From Tricholoma matsutake (Eukaryota > Basidiomycota > Agaricomycetes > Agaricales > Tricholomataceae), in assembly GCA_026075535.2 (NCBI GenBank), contig AP026550.1:930001-994000 (forward strand): a stretch of DNA of 64,000 nucleotides, in the 5' to 3' direction. The position numbers were made by a program, and so were the translations under genes. The notes beneath the pieces were generated by a model. That model saw only the letters and a program-made list of their open reading frames with translations. It searched no databases and was not told where the DNA came from. Positions 21,300 through 33,307 of the stretch are shown piece after piece (the stretch's first letter is position 1; each line of letters opens with the position of its first letter).

Positions 21300-24235
21300 C
21301 CCAACCCTGACCTACTGCTTAAAAGGTATATAGAATATTGTCTTGCTTCATGGTACTCACTTTCTCTGCAAATGGGGTTTGAAGTGAATGAGCCCCACCA
21401 ACAAATGGGGTAACCTCACAGAAACAGCTAATAAATTACATTGAGAGCGATGCACAGGGCAGAAATGCGAAATGTATAGTATATGAGGGAGACTGTTGTA
21501 AAAGCTAGCCAGTACAAGTTGGAAGCATGATGCTGGTGCCTGATCGACTGATGATCTGATCTGGATGGATACTGAGAGACATAAGCAAGTTGCACACTCT
21601 GAACACCACACATGTAGGGGACTTACACTTCAAACCATCACTGTCATCATTGACCATACCAGGCCTCAGCGTAGAAGGAGCAGATAAAACCTGCTGACCA
21701 CAAGAGAATGGTGTGCATGATTGAGAGCTAATAATGCTGATAAAGGCCAATGCAAAGAGAATAGTTTGAGGACATACAAGATTGAGATTGGCTTTGATGC
21801 CAAAAGAGACATTGCCACTTCAGAAGCACTTGGCTCACAATTTGTGGAGACTTCTGGATTGTGTTCACTGGACAATCTGCAACCAACAATAGGGCTACAG
21901 ATGCAAGTAAGGTAATGAAGAGCCAGAGAAGGTCATACTCACACAGTGGTTCAAGATGCAAACAAAGCCAGTGCAAGCCCAGCAGACTCAATGCCAGGAG
22001 TTATGCTTGGCCTGAATATCCAGATGAGATGACAAAAAAAGATGAAGACAAAAGTATATTCATAAAGAAGAGAGCTCCTGCTTGCTGATGATCCCTAATT
22101 TATTGATTCCTGAGGAGTCGACAGCACTTTTTGATAATCTGTTGCAATCAGACAGAAGACCACATCAAATGACAAATGCTTACTTAGAAATGTGCTCTTC
22201 CTTGCTGGCAATCACTTTCGCCATTTTGTTAATTTTCCATCTTGAATAAATATAAGCAACATCAGCAATGAAAACAGGCAAGGCCTACTTAGGACTGCGG
22301 ACAGAAAAACAGTCATGACACATTAGAGGAGGGGAAAAAACAACAACAACAAAAAGAAGTATACCACTGACTTCCAAAGACGATTGGAAAGCTTGCAAGG
22401 ACACCATCATGGACAGCCACATCAATGGCAGCTCTATTTCATGGTCAGACATATACAATCTGGTCAATTATTGTACACACATAACAGAAACTGCAGGCAA
22501 GGAAGCGAAGCCAGGTGACCCAGGAGCAGGACGGCTTGCACACAAAAACTTGGGCTCATGGGAGGTAGCCAAAACCTCACTGTTGCAAGGCAAAATCAGT
22601 TGCAAGAAAAGAACAACAACATAATGGACACCAACATATCAGAGTCATCACTGCTGTCCTGGGTCTGGTCCTTGCACTTATTATGAGAGCTATTTTGCAA
22701 AGAATTGATCATGGAGTAATCATGCCAAAAGCGGAGCCTGTTACACAAAAACAACTCACAAGATGGGCATTGTTTGTGACAAAGTAGCTGCCAACAAGGC
22801 TACACAGAAATGCATCAAAGAGGATCCAAATGAACAAGCGTCATCCTTACTCCTGGAGGTTCACACCCATCCTATTGTGACAGGTCAAAACAACACTCAA
22901 AGGCAAGATGAAAGAGCTCACAGGCAAATAAATGCACAAAGTATTAGGCATAGTAGCTGAACGTGTTTCTTGATTTTTTATATATCTCAAGTGAAGTACA
23001 AAAGGCAAGCACAGGGCAGTGCAACAGGCAACCAAACAGGGCTCATTCTATGACGGAAAAAATCAGAACCAAACTGCAACTAATGAAGAACAGATAGACA
23101 TGGGGCTGTGGACAGCATGTGGCCACAGATTGAGTGTGCTTTACCACTCCAAGAAGTACCACTTCAGGAAGAACAGGCTGATGCTTGATGGATCAGAGAT
23201 GTTACAACAAAGTGAAATGGAAAATCATAATAATAGATACCATGCAGCCTTAAACAATGAGTCAATTTTGGAAAACCCGAGGAGAGCCAAAATGCCATCA
23301 AATTTTTAAAAGATCAAAGGAGTGCACATGGAAACAAATTTGATCATGACATAACACTCTGTGAGGACACACGTCACCAGAAGTATGACCAAAGAAAAGC
23401 AACAATAATGCAAGGAGACAAGGTGCAGGATATGCACCTCATAATCCAAACCAAGAGGACAGGATCAGTGATAGAAATGACAAGGTTCCTGAAAAGAGAA
23501 ACTGAAGCAGGATCGGAAGATGTATCAAGAGCAGACAATGGCGGATGATGTCTTAATTCTGACATCACTAATTAATTACCCTTTCAAAAGCACATCCTTG
23601 TGTCAGGAACAAAGCAATGGTGCAGCCACAGGGACACCATCAGAACAGGGCACTGCAGATTAGCAAGGAAGTGCACCAAAAAAACAATATTAGCACCCCA
23701 CTTCCAGGGGATTTTAGACATCCATTCCAAACTGCCCATGCATGAATCAAAGGATACAATGCAAATTAAGTGCATAAGTCTCGAGTGGACTGACAGTGGC
23801 TTGGAATTCAATTCATCTCGAGACAGGCAATGTGCTAGAGCAGAGTGCAGTGGAGTCATCAGTGGATTGATATGACGACCACCTAGCAAGTCTGGTCAAA
23901 GTAAGTGGTGAGACCACAGCAAGCAGTGAGAGCAGCAGAACTAACACCCATTTTGATGCAGGAAGAATGCACTTTCTGGGACCAGAACAAGATAGAGCAG
24001 CTAACAAACCCAGTATCTTGGCAGATACTAAAATGATCAGATGACAGGACTGCGATAGAGGAAGTTATCTTCACCATACAAGGTATTATTCAAGGTAAGG
24101 ATCTACCACCTGTGCAGGAAAGCCTAGGTGTGTCCAGGAGTGCCTGGAAAGGCAAAGGCTTACATTACTCAGGATCACAAGTCATCAATACAAGTACAAC
24201 AGAGCATATCACTGGGAGGCCTGTGAAGCCCAACA
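21300..24235. other. No supported gene; weak fragments only
   Basis: Several 60-100-codon plus-strand frames follow one another (21721-22088, 22409-22624, 22763-22960, 23019-23309, 23600-23875). They may be remains of the gene whose end lies at 24236-24600, since they share its strand and have charged, non-repetitive composition. None shows a domain, start context or splice model that I can defend. GTAAG donors occur at 21910 and 24094. Confidence 0.3.
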
Positions 24236-24600
24236 TTCACTAATGCAATAAGGGCAACCAAGGATATCCACAGGTGCTTTGACCATCAATTTGTGGAAGG
24301 CATACTTGAGCCATGGATGGAAGACAAGGGGGCAGAAATCATAGACCTCTCGAATAGGTACCTAACACCAGTATCCGAAGCTGGAGACATGGAAGATATC
24401 AACTTCTTGCCCAGCATTGACCCAAAAGGATTACTCCACGACCTGGCAAGAGGAGATGGAACCTGCATGTACATCCATACAGGAGACAATCAGGTTAGCT
24501 ACTACAATGGCCACAAAGATTCTACAGGAAATTGCAGGTGCATTGTGGATGGGTCAGTTGGCCTGTTTGCCAACTTTCCCGTTCATGGGAACTTTGTTAC
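24236..24600 (+). pseudogene. Unrecognised conserved-looking gene fragment
   Basis: An open plus-strand segment from about 24236 encodes ATKDIHRCFDHQFVEGILEP, then EIIDLSNRYLTPVSEAGDME and a stretch ending YYNGHKDSTGNC. It reads like the C-terminal part of a protein that I have the impression of having met as an unnamed multi-copy agaricomycete family, often with acidic 'EDVNFLPSIDP'-type blocks. The frame then runs into hydrophobic sequence up to a stop at 24782, which looks like readthrough into noncoding DNA. No function is assigned. Confidence 0.4.
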
Positions 24601-25294
24601 AGTTGCACCATTGCGCACCAGAACAGCTGGGCTCTTGTATACGTGCACTGTTTCTCGCATTCATCAATATTTCATGTTGCTAACTTTCTTTTTATTACTT
24701 ATAGTTTATTATCTGATCCCTTCTGACATGACAATGACAACTTCCACACACAATACATCAATCACACATCCCTTCAAGTTTTGATGCTTCCTTGGTCCTC
24801 GTGCTGACAGCTCCATTTTTGATGAGAAGAATCAGAGCTGGTTTTTTTCATTTACCTTTTATTACAATTCTTCTCACTAAAAATAACCATTTACCACAAC
24901 AATCCAGCTATCGACCCAAATCCCCCTTTAGTGGCAAGTCAACATCCAGATCGACAGGTTGATCAACTGGATGGTAGGGTCGAGGGTTCAGAATTGCATG
25001 CTCTCCATGCTTGCTGGGGGCACAAGTTGCATCATGTCAATAGAGAGCCTTGAAGACAGTCCTCTCCCCAAGTCATTCCCAGTTAGTGAAACCCTGAGAT
25101 GAGGACTCGACGATGCCACCCCAATATCATCTGCCTCACAAACACCACGACAATCTTGAAGATCATCAACACTTCCCAGATCCAACTTTCATGCTTCTTA
25201 GATATTTTATCATTCTTGTTGATAGGTCCCGTGGGTGCAAGTGAATGCGTGTGATAAGGGTTTTTCATTTTCAGTACCATTGATTTGTATATAG

Positions 25295-25927
25295 GTGTCC
25301 TCCCACCTTTCAAATGGAGTATCCAACTTTTTCTCACAGTTTATGTCTCCACTTAAGTTTCTCCTCAAAGACTACAAAGCCCTTCAAGTTTACTGCACAC
25401 TAAGGTGTAGAATACAAGCTAAGTATTTAAGTTTCAAGTCTGTCAGCTTAGGTTTCCCTGTTTTTCAGAAGTTTTATCATTACAAGTTATATCCCAAGCA
25501 GAGTAGTTCCTTTTTATCCACCCATCGAGCTGTTTCTACCAGATGTGCCCATTTCCCATTTTTGATGATGTTTGCACGCGACCCTGTTGATCACATTTCG
25601 ATCATGGTTTCAATAATTCTTACACGACACGTTCAGCCTCAAACATATCACTGTGTTCTATTCACCTTCTATCCCCTCCCAAACAAGCTAAAGGCCTGTC
25701 CACTCTGTCCTATACACCTATACTGCCATCCCCGCATAGCTGACCTCTTGCAACGTGACCATGCGGTCAATGGACTACCAGCAGACTATCCTCCTTGCCA
25801 CAGCATAACACCAACCAGCTTCAAACAATCTTTGATGGAAGGTAATACACCGCTGCCAGATACGAACAATGCAACCCACAATCATTCCACATCTGCAACA
25901 TCGTGCATGCACAAGTCTCCTTCATAG
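25295..25927 (+). CDS. Hypothetical open frame, 210 codons
   Basis: The frame is longer than expected by chance in this AT-rich sequence. It is rich in Cys, His, Pro and Tyr in its second half (HCVLFTFYPLPNKLKACPLC and on), with scattered Cys pairs but no recognisable zinc-binding spacing. There is no signal peptide or clear membrane segment. It may be an exon of a decayed gene or a chance frame. Confidence 0.2.
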   Translation: MSSHLSNGVSNFFSQFMSPLKFLLKDYKALQVYCTLRCRIQAKYLSFKSVSLGFPVFQKFYHYKLYPKQSSSFLSTHRAVSTRCAHFPFLMMFARDPVDHISIMVSIILTRHVQPQTYHCVLFTFYPLPNKLKACPLCPIHLYCHPRIADLLQRDHAVNGLPADYPPCHSITPTSFKQSLMEGNTPLPDTNNATHNHSTSATSCMHKSPS

Positions 25928-26309
25928 TGGTGCCAGTATATAGTGGGAAATGCAAAATGCTTTCAGTTCTTTGATCAATTGCACTTCTAGTCAGGCACTT
26001 TGCAAATGTACATACCTTGAGCAAAGCATAAGGCCCTTTCCAAACCCATGAACAGGCCAACAACATGCCCATGAAGAAGGAGCAGACCATGACATCAGTG
26101 GCTAAGCTTGGCTCAATCAAGCAATGGGTGGGGTATGAAGAATCAGATGCAAGCAGGAAAAAGGACAGGATGGCAGTTGATGAAGCAGCAACATACACAC
26201 TTATGGCTTTGTATTTTGTTTACTGGCACACAGCTACAACAGAAGCACACTGACCGTAACACCATGGCCATGGACACGCAGACATATTGTAATGGATTTG
26301 AGGGTTGAG

Positions 26310-27400
26310 ATCACCCAAAGGCTTGCTGGGACAGGTATAGCCACCATGACCAGCATGACAGCAGATAATCGAAGAAGGTAAGTGTCATCTTTTCAAAATA
26401 GCAGTAAGATGATACAGGGAAAGTGAGACCAGCTCCAATAGAATGAATTGATAAAGGTTGATGTGTGCTTTCTCACAGGATATCGGAAGGACACGGGTGC
26501 TTGGCAATGCCCGCAATGATAGCATGGGCATTTCCCACAACCCCAGCAAAACCTCACTCTGAAATTGGCAATTGGAACCAGATCAAAAAAGCCGTATAAT
26601 ACCTCATTCTCAATACTGAGACCCAGTCAAAATCAACTCTGATCTGAGTGAGGTAAATTGAGAAACACTGATGATATCTGTCAAATTTGATCCAATAATA
26701 AAATTGATGCACTACATCAATTTTACATTGATACTAGTCAAAGTATATTCAATACAAAAGAATTGATACATCTTTTTGTCAATTCTCTTCAATCCAATTT
26801 GCTAGTGAGCTGAGGCTCTCAATATATTATTTTTCTCAACCTGCCTTGACTGCTTCAGATTTCAAAATCTGGGACATCTAATCTATTCAAGACTGATTGA
26901 TATTGCATAATTCACATGACAAGTGAGCTAAAAATAGAATTTCTATAACCATGACCTGCCACTGCAACCAATCTCTAGGCATCCTGTGGTTGCAATTATA
27001 TCAATCCAGAAGCTGGCAATATGGTGATAGAGTGCTGCAGTCACTTTTTTCTTTTGTGTAAGCCTGTTTTGTAGCTGAGTGTTCATATCGCTGAAGAGAA
27101 AGCTCAGATTAATGCAACACCTCTATCTGAGCTTCACGCACCTTCAAAACATCTGGCAAGAGGTTATCAAAATATTCCTTGAACTCAGCTGTAGTCCCCT
27201 GTGGATTTTGCTGACACCATTCTCAAGAGCACAAATTCCTGAGATTAATGAGAATTAGGGAAGGAGCCTTTCATTGATTGATGGTAGTCACTCACCATGC
27301 TGTGTTTGACGTCTAAGGCCACATTTTTGCAGGCTTTTTCATTGGAGCCATTGCCCTTCCACCTTCATCAGTAGAGCCATCAACTTGATTGATGTCTGAT
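26310..27400. other. AT-rich intergenic stretch
   Basis: No supported gene. The part at 26590-26860 is rich in short inverted motifs (CTCATTCTCAATACTGAG and CAAAATTGATG-type words). Similar vocabulary recurs near 36960-37080 (AAATTGATACAAATTGATTT, TCTCAGTCCAATTTTGACC), which suggests remains of a shared miniature element. I could not define its ends. Confidence 0.35.
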
Positions 27401-27428
27401 GTGGACAGTGACACCTGGGTTACAGCTT

Positions 27429-29426
27429 TTAACCTCTTTGCGAGGCTGTGGGGAGAGCCATTGGTGATGTCAATAATGATGGGACTGGCAGACCTGTTTG
27501 AGTGGAGGTCTGGAGAAGTGGTATAGGAGAGGGAATACTCGCAACATTGGCTGACTGTCCATCGTGAGCTGTTTGTGACACATGAAGATCAATCATTGTT
27601 GTCGATGCTGTTGGAAGGAGGGCAGAGATTTGTGGGAGAATAGCTGCCAAATGAGGAGTGCAGTTGAGTCCATGCGCCATTTGTGACTCCATTGGAAGGT
27701 TGTTTATGGATACTGGTGTGGGTGAGAGCAGGGCTATGCCCAATGCCATTGGGGGGAACATAGAGGAATGCAATTCTGACAAGGGTGCAGAGGGAGGGTC
27801 TGCAGATGCTGATGCAGTTGGAATGAGCATAGAAGTGCATGAAACAGGGAGTACTGGAGCACTAGCAGTATTATCTTCTAATCTGGAAGCTAAGTCATTT
27901 GAGATAGTCAGCTGGTCATTTATCTATGGCAATGTAAGTAGTTATTGTCACTAAAACCATGCAAGAAGACCACATACCTCAAATGTAGTATCCCACCTTT
28001 CTACTGCACCTGGAGTTATGAGATTTAGACCTGTGCTCTTCTCTATCACATCAACTAATAGCACTGGTGTCCACAATTGACACATCCCACCAAATAGGAG
28101 GGATTTTGAAGATGTAAGCTTGAAATACTTGTTTAATATTGAAGACTAACCTGGGAACCAACAACATGGTTTAGGATTTGAGGATCATGATCGCTTTGTA
28201 CCACATCCAAGTCAATTTCACTTGAACCAAGATTGATGGAAGAATGGATGCTCTCAGCTTCTGGCATGTTCATCTGGATGTTAATCATGGAGGACATTGG
28301 TAATATATCAGTACCAGTAGTAGCCTGAGTGGCTACATGTCCAATGTTGACAGCCAATGCCATGCTATCTGGACTGCCACTATGTGGGACCTCCACTTTT
28401 GTTTGTTTCACTACAGACCTTGCTCACACCTTCCAGGGATGCTTTGTTTGAGGAGGTGCATCAGCAATTTCTTCCAGTTTGACAGGCTCTTCTGCATTAT
28501 GCTTGGATAGCCAAGTAATATACCATGATGGGTAGTTGTCCATTGCAATCTGCTCGACCTTCCAGTCTAGGTCGCACAATTGAAGTTCTGGAAAGCAAGA
28601 GCCAATCGACTTGATATACTGTTGTCTTGCCTGGATATCAGCTTGTCCCCACTTTGATGGTGGAGCACCATCTTTAGCAAGTGAGACCCAAACCCTGTGT
28701 GCATACTTCCGGATTTTGGCTGCCCCATTGCCATCTATTACAGTACCATCTTCATGTTCAACATACTGCATCGTGACATTTTTCCCTTGAGCTGCATGGC
28801 TCCTTCCATGAGACAGGAGTCCCAAACTTGAGATTGCATTTGCTGGTTGAACATTTGAAAACTCGGTCCACTGGCATTTGAACCAAAACCTAATCTTCAG
28901 ATAGTCCTTTTGACACAGGGGTGTGGGCATATCTGGGCTTGTTCCAACATTTTTGCCAGCTTCTGAACCTGGTATGGCTTTCAATAAGGCATCATATGCA
29001 TCACTTGAGGCTTGTGTCAGTGACTATCTGATGCCCTGAATGTAATCAATAACTTTACCAGAGTGCATTGTGTCATTCCTGAAGCAACATGTGCTGCTTT
29101 TCCAGCTCAGCAGCATGACATTGAAGGTTCTGGATATGCATATATGACATTTGCAATGGATTGACAGGAGAATAATGATGTGCATGCATGGCAAAAACAT
29201 TGTCTGACATTGGCGCTGACCCCCAAAAAAGGTAATGAGAGCTAGTACTGTCAGAAAGTAATGGAGGATATGACCCCTCACTGGCACTAGCCTTGTCACT
29301 GGCAGTTGCTGTGATACCGATAGGATTCACATTGCAACCAGAGCTGTTGGAGCTCAGTGATCTTAGGTTAGAATAAGGACTTGGAAACATCCTGGAAAGC
29401 TGGAGCATAGCACATGTAGCACCCAC
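27429..29426 (-). pseudogene. Unrecognised gene with Ser/Pro-rich tail
   Basis: The minus-strand segments, from the 5' end, are 29426-29073, 28984-28424, 28411-28133 and 27830-27429. The central one is a clean 186-codon frame with a folded look: FWFKCQWTEFSNVQPANAIS, KYAHRVWVSLAKDGAPPSKW, then SCFPELQLCDLDWKVEQIAM and NYPSWYITWLSKHNAEE. The flanking parts are low-complexity Ser/Thr/Pro/Ala-rich. It gives the impression of an unnamed, repeatedly duplicated agaricomycete family, but I cannot name it. Frames change between segments with possible short introns, so it could be a gene or a pseudogene. Confidence 0.4.
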
Positions 29427-29681
29427 ACTATGCTAGTGGGAAAGGAAGTCAAGAATCGAGAGTTGAGAACAAGGTTACCAATGTAGGAAACTCATTCATG
29501 ATATCTATTTGGTCCCCAAAATGCTCTCGATGACAATCGACAAAACCCAACAACATCTCGAGACATTAAAAGTACTAAAATTTACTACAAGCTACAAGTA
29601 CATAGAGTATATGACTGGGCCCCCCCTAGGCTGGTGACTCGTGTGGTGACTGGCTGGTACATGTATATATATACATATGCT

Positions 29682-29686
29682 ATGCC
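29682..29686. repeat. Target-site duplication ATGCC, left
   Basis: ATGCC directly before the solo LTR; the second copy is directly after it at 30430-30434. Confidence 0.85.
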
Positions 29687-30429
29687 TGTTACAATTTTCT
29701 GTTATCATAACCCACGGCGACCAGATGTACGCCGGCAAGACCGGGTACTTTAATTTTTCTTATTCGACTCGACTCACTTCCGACGGGAGATGCTTTGATG
29801 CATGGTGACTCCATGCACCCGAACCCACTCCCATGCATGCTGTGATATGACAGCCCTTTGACATGAGGTCCGTGATGTCGGACACTCACGATCAACATCG
29901 GATCCTTGACATCGGATCCGTAACATTGGACACCTTATGCTAGGCATGAGGCTATTCTCTTATTGATCCCTGACATGCTGCGCTGCAGCACTCCATGACA
30001 TTGGACGCCTCATGCAAGGCATGAGGCCATTGTTCTTTCTATTTATACTTGATAATGATCCTGCATTCCGATTGGATGATAGATATCTTTGAACCGTATA
30101 TAAGCTGTAGTAATACTACCTGTATTCCTCAGCTTGACCTAATTCAGATAACGGTCTTAGACTCAACCAGAACACTCGACAGCTTAGGAAGCCCCTAGCT
30201 GTGATAACTCAAACTCGACAGTTGGAAAGCCTCCAACTGTGATACATGAACCGACGGTCTACCAGAAAGCCTCTGAGTACAGATAGCCATATTGACTTAG
30301 GAAGCACCAAGTCCTGAACAGAACCCGATACAGTAAGAAAGCCCCTTACTGCGAAGAACTGATACAGTTGGAAAGCCTCCAACTGCAACATACGAAGACT
30401 AGGCTGAGTTGAGACCTATAGTCTTAACA
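29687..30429 (+). repeat. Solo LTR of an LTR retrotransposon
   Basis: A 743-bp segment starts TGTTACAATTTTC and ends AGTCTTAACA (TG...CA ends), with a perfect 5-bp ATGCC duplication on both sides and no internal element sequence. A TATA-like GTATATAAGC at about 30098 puts its transcription on the plus strand. The last 250 bp hold a series of stem-loops. The superfamily (copia or gypsy) cannot be told without internal sequence. A solo LTR arises by recombination between the two LTRs of a full element. Confidence 0.85.
30179..30385 (+). repeat. Stem-loop series with covarying stems inside the solo LTR
   Basis: Stem-loops lie at 30179-30202, 30218-30240, 30294-30313, 30331-30351 and 30365-30385. 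They share a loop like GAAAGCC. Stems differ but pair: CAGCTTAG/CTAGCTG, CAGTTGG/CCAACTG, GACTT/AAGTC, CAGTAAG/CTTACTG. They lie downstream of the TATA box and so within the predicted transcript of the LTR. Confidence 0.7.
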
Positions 30430-30434
30430 ATGCC
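30430..30434. repeat. Target-site duplication ATGCC, right
   Basis: Second copy of the solo-LTR duplication. Confidence 0.85.
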
Positions 30435-30601
30435 AGGTAAAACATTACAGTCCACAGAGCCAACAGTTGTGCACACGGAACTCATTCACAACCAATTCAA
30501 GGGAAACCAAAGGCAAGAAGATCATGCAATCATGTCCAGTGCCCATCCAAAAATCTGAAGTCCATCTCAGCAATTAAGGATCTTGTGTTTGTTGCCCCAC
30601 T

Positions 30602-33021
30602 TCAATCTTTCAACTTTCCTAGTCTCCACCTCTTTCTCTCAACAATGACTGGTTTGTGACTAGATGGTTGGCTTTGCTTCACACCAGTAATATGTGCTTC
30701 CTCGACAGAATGATATGCTTTCTCAAGTACAGTCAGCATGTTTTCATGAGTGAGAAGATTTGGACAGTCAGCATTGTATTTTGGAGGGGAGCAGAGTTGA
30801 ATCAACTCCCTTGTATAAGGGATGAAGTCCTCCCAGTACTGAGTGAGGCCTGGAATGATGGTCTGTTCTGGTTGAGACATGTGTCCAATCTTGCAATCAC
30901 CAATAGTTTGAAGAGAGTCATTCGAGAACCATGTCCTTATGTGAAGTGATTCAGGAATGTCAAAATCCAGGCAGACAGACCAGTTTGGTCCTTCTGTGAA
31001 TGTGCAGATATAAAGAATGACATAAAGAATCAATTTGAGATCATGTGATGGCATGTGGGCAAATTCAACATCCCTTGGGGCAATGAGAGCCTCAATGGCC
31101 ATGAACAGAGGAGTTCCCTAAGATACAGTGCCAATTATTCAATGCCAATACTTGCCACGAACATGAAGACATACCGTGTGGACATTATCAAACACAATGT
31201 CAAAATTGTTGCCAGTGCCTGCTGCAGCTTTGTTGCTGGTCACTTTGCCTACTGCCACGCTATCATTTGAGGCTTTACCCTCATCAGCAGCATTGGTGCC
31301 CTCCATATCAACATCTTCCTCCTGAACAAGTTCAACCTCTTTGCCATAATCAAGATCAATTAAGAGGCCATCCACTGCAACATCTTCACTGGGCTGATAC
31401 AGCAGAACATTGTTGAGACTAACATCACAATGCAAGATAACAAACTTGTTGAATAATATGCAGTGTGCTACAAACTTGGAATGAGCATTGTGATACTTGT
31501 TAGTAGAAAAAATTGTGCACTGATAATGATTGATTTCATTGCATTGATGAATTCCTTCTTGGAGCAAAATGAAATCAGGGATTCTCCGATAGGTGTGGTG
31601 ACCAAGCATTGGTGAATACACCTAGTTAATGACTGTGGGTGGCCAGTCAAACCTGCACAATATATATCAGTGGAGTCAACTTCACTATTAATTATAACAT
31701 CTCCACTGCAGAAAAGACTAGGAACACAGTTCTTCAGCTCATTTGATGCACTGACTTTTTTGAGCATCAAAATTTCTGAATCAACCCGTTTATCTTGTAT
31801 CCAACAATCTTTTAGAACATAATAGCACATAGCATGGGACACAACCCAGATTCATGTGCCATGACCAACAACCAAGTCCAGCTTGTATATCAGGTCATGC
31901 ACTGCAAATAGTTTATCCTCAACTGTGGTACTAGTGCATTTCACATTCTCATCAATATGGACATGTGGGTCAAGTCCAATGTCAGTAGGTGTGCTGAACT
32001 TCAGGTAGGCAAGGATGTGAAGGAGCATGGCCATGTGTTTGCCAACTTGGCCCTCAGCTAGACTAGTGCACCACTGAATTTGGCCCTCGCGATCTGTGAC
32101 CTTGACAATCAGTGATGCATCACCTGTAAATGTGAGGGCAACTGAAAAGCATTGATGTGGTTGACAAAGGAAGGAGAGGTAGGACTTGGCATTTATGGTA
32201 TCCTTTAGTCATTGTGTCTCCTCAGTAGATTTTGTCACTTCTGCAAATGATTGTTATTTACAGGTTTTAACTCACATACAACAATACAACAACAAATGAC
32301 GCAACAATGCACCAGTCTGTGGGTTTCATAGGATTGGCCTCGAGCTCCATATAAAGCTCATTATCTAGAAGGATCAGATCAGGCTTTCATTTGATAGAGG
32401 AGGACCCAACTGGTGGGACATTGCAGTTATGATATGACCATCAACAAAGAGGTTTACGGCCAATGAGCTGCTTTAGGTACTCTCCCATCTGATTAAGCCA
32501 CTCTCCAAGATCCTTCTCCTTGTACTCCAAATTTTCAATACATAGTTCACCTGGTCCCACAAGGCTGGTTTCTGACCAATCGGCTTTGACAATGCAGCCA
32601 AGACAATTGTGTCAGGGACTATAAGTGGACAATGGGAAGGTGAAAACATTGTATCGATAAAATCATCATTGGCAGTAAGGGTGTGTGGTTTCAACTCCTT
32701 CAGGAGGGCAGCACCAAGGTGTTCAGGGCTCATAGAGTAGTGAGGGAGTTGGGCTGAATACATGCATGAAATAAAGGATGCAGAGGCTGCTTTAGATGCA
32801 GGCACACTGAAAGCAGCCCAAAGAAGATTGGTTTGACTAGCTATGCCCATATTGTTAATGTGGATGGGCCACTTTGGCTGCAGCTGTGGAACTTGATATT
32901 TGCTCTGGGCATTGCGATAAGAGAGGTGAGACTGGTGAGGGAGGGGTAGTGGAGTTTCCATGTGGCCTGGATTTGGATTATGGAATAATTGGATACAAGA
33001 GACTGAAGCACATTGAGTCAA
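30602..33021 (-). pseudogene. FunK1-type fungal protein kinase, degenerate
   Basis: The segments in order are 33021-32473 (N-terminal region), about 32390-32290 (PDLILLDNELYMELEANP), 32250-31850 (SYLSFLCQPHQCFSVALTFT, then GKHMAMLLHILAYLKFS), 31842-31468 (VTTPIGESLISFCSKKEFIN), 31460-31139 and 31102-30602. The kinase catalytic loop reads HCDVSLNNV with LLIDLDYG after it, matching the FunK1 pattern HRDxSxNN...DFDY except that Arg is replaced by Cys (codon 31427-31429, TGT from CGT). The activation-segment block GTPLFMAIEAL and the later HDLKLILYVILYICTF also fit. Two in-frame stops, TGA at 31141-31139 and TAG at 31120-31118, interrupt the segment before GTPLF. FunK1 kinases are a fungus-specific, expanded kinase family. 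This copy is very probably inactive. Confidence 0.75.
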
Positions 33022-33300
33022 AAAAAGTGGATATAGGATGAAATGCAGTCATTTCGGTTCAAAAGTAATGCAATAACAAGTAGCACAGCATGATGAAAGG
33101 AATGATATAAAAAAGGGAAATTCCAGAGTGATATGCTGGGCAAATTAATGGAAAGAGTGAGGCCAGAAGTCACAGATGCTGCAGTTAATATAACACAGAT
33201 GAAGACAAAGATGAAGAAAGCTGTCAGACTTGTTGTGACACTATACTGTATTAAAAAATAAATAACTATATACTACTGATTTTTTTGGGCTCTGGCAATG
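33022..33300. other. Short intergenic gap
   Basis: AT-rich spacer between the FunK1 pseudogene and the transposase pseudogene, including GATGAAGACAAAGATGAAGA repeats. No gene is seen. Confidence 0.3.
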
Positions 33301-33307
33301 GTAATTA

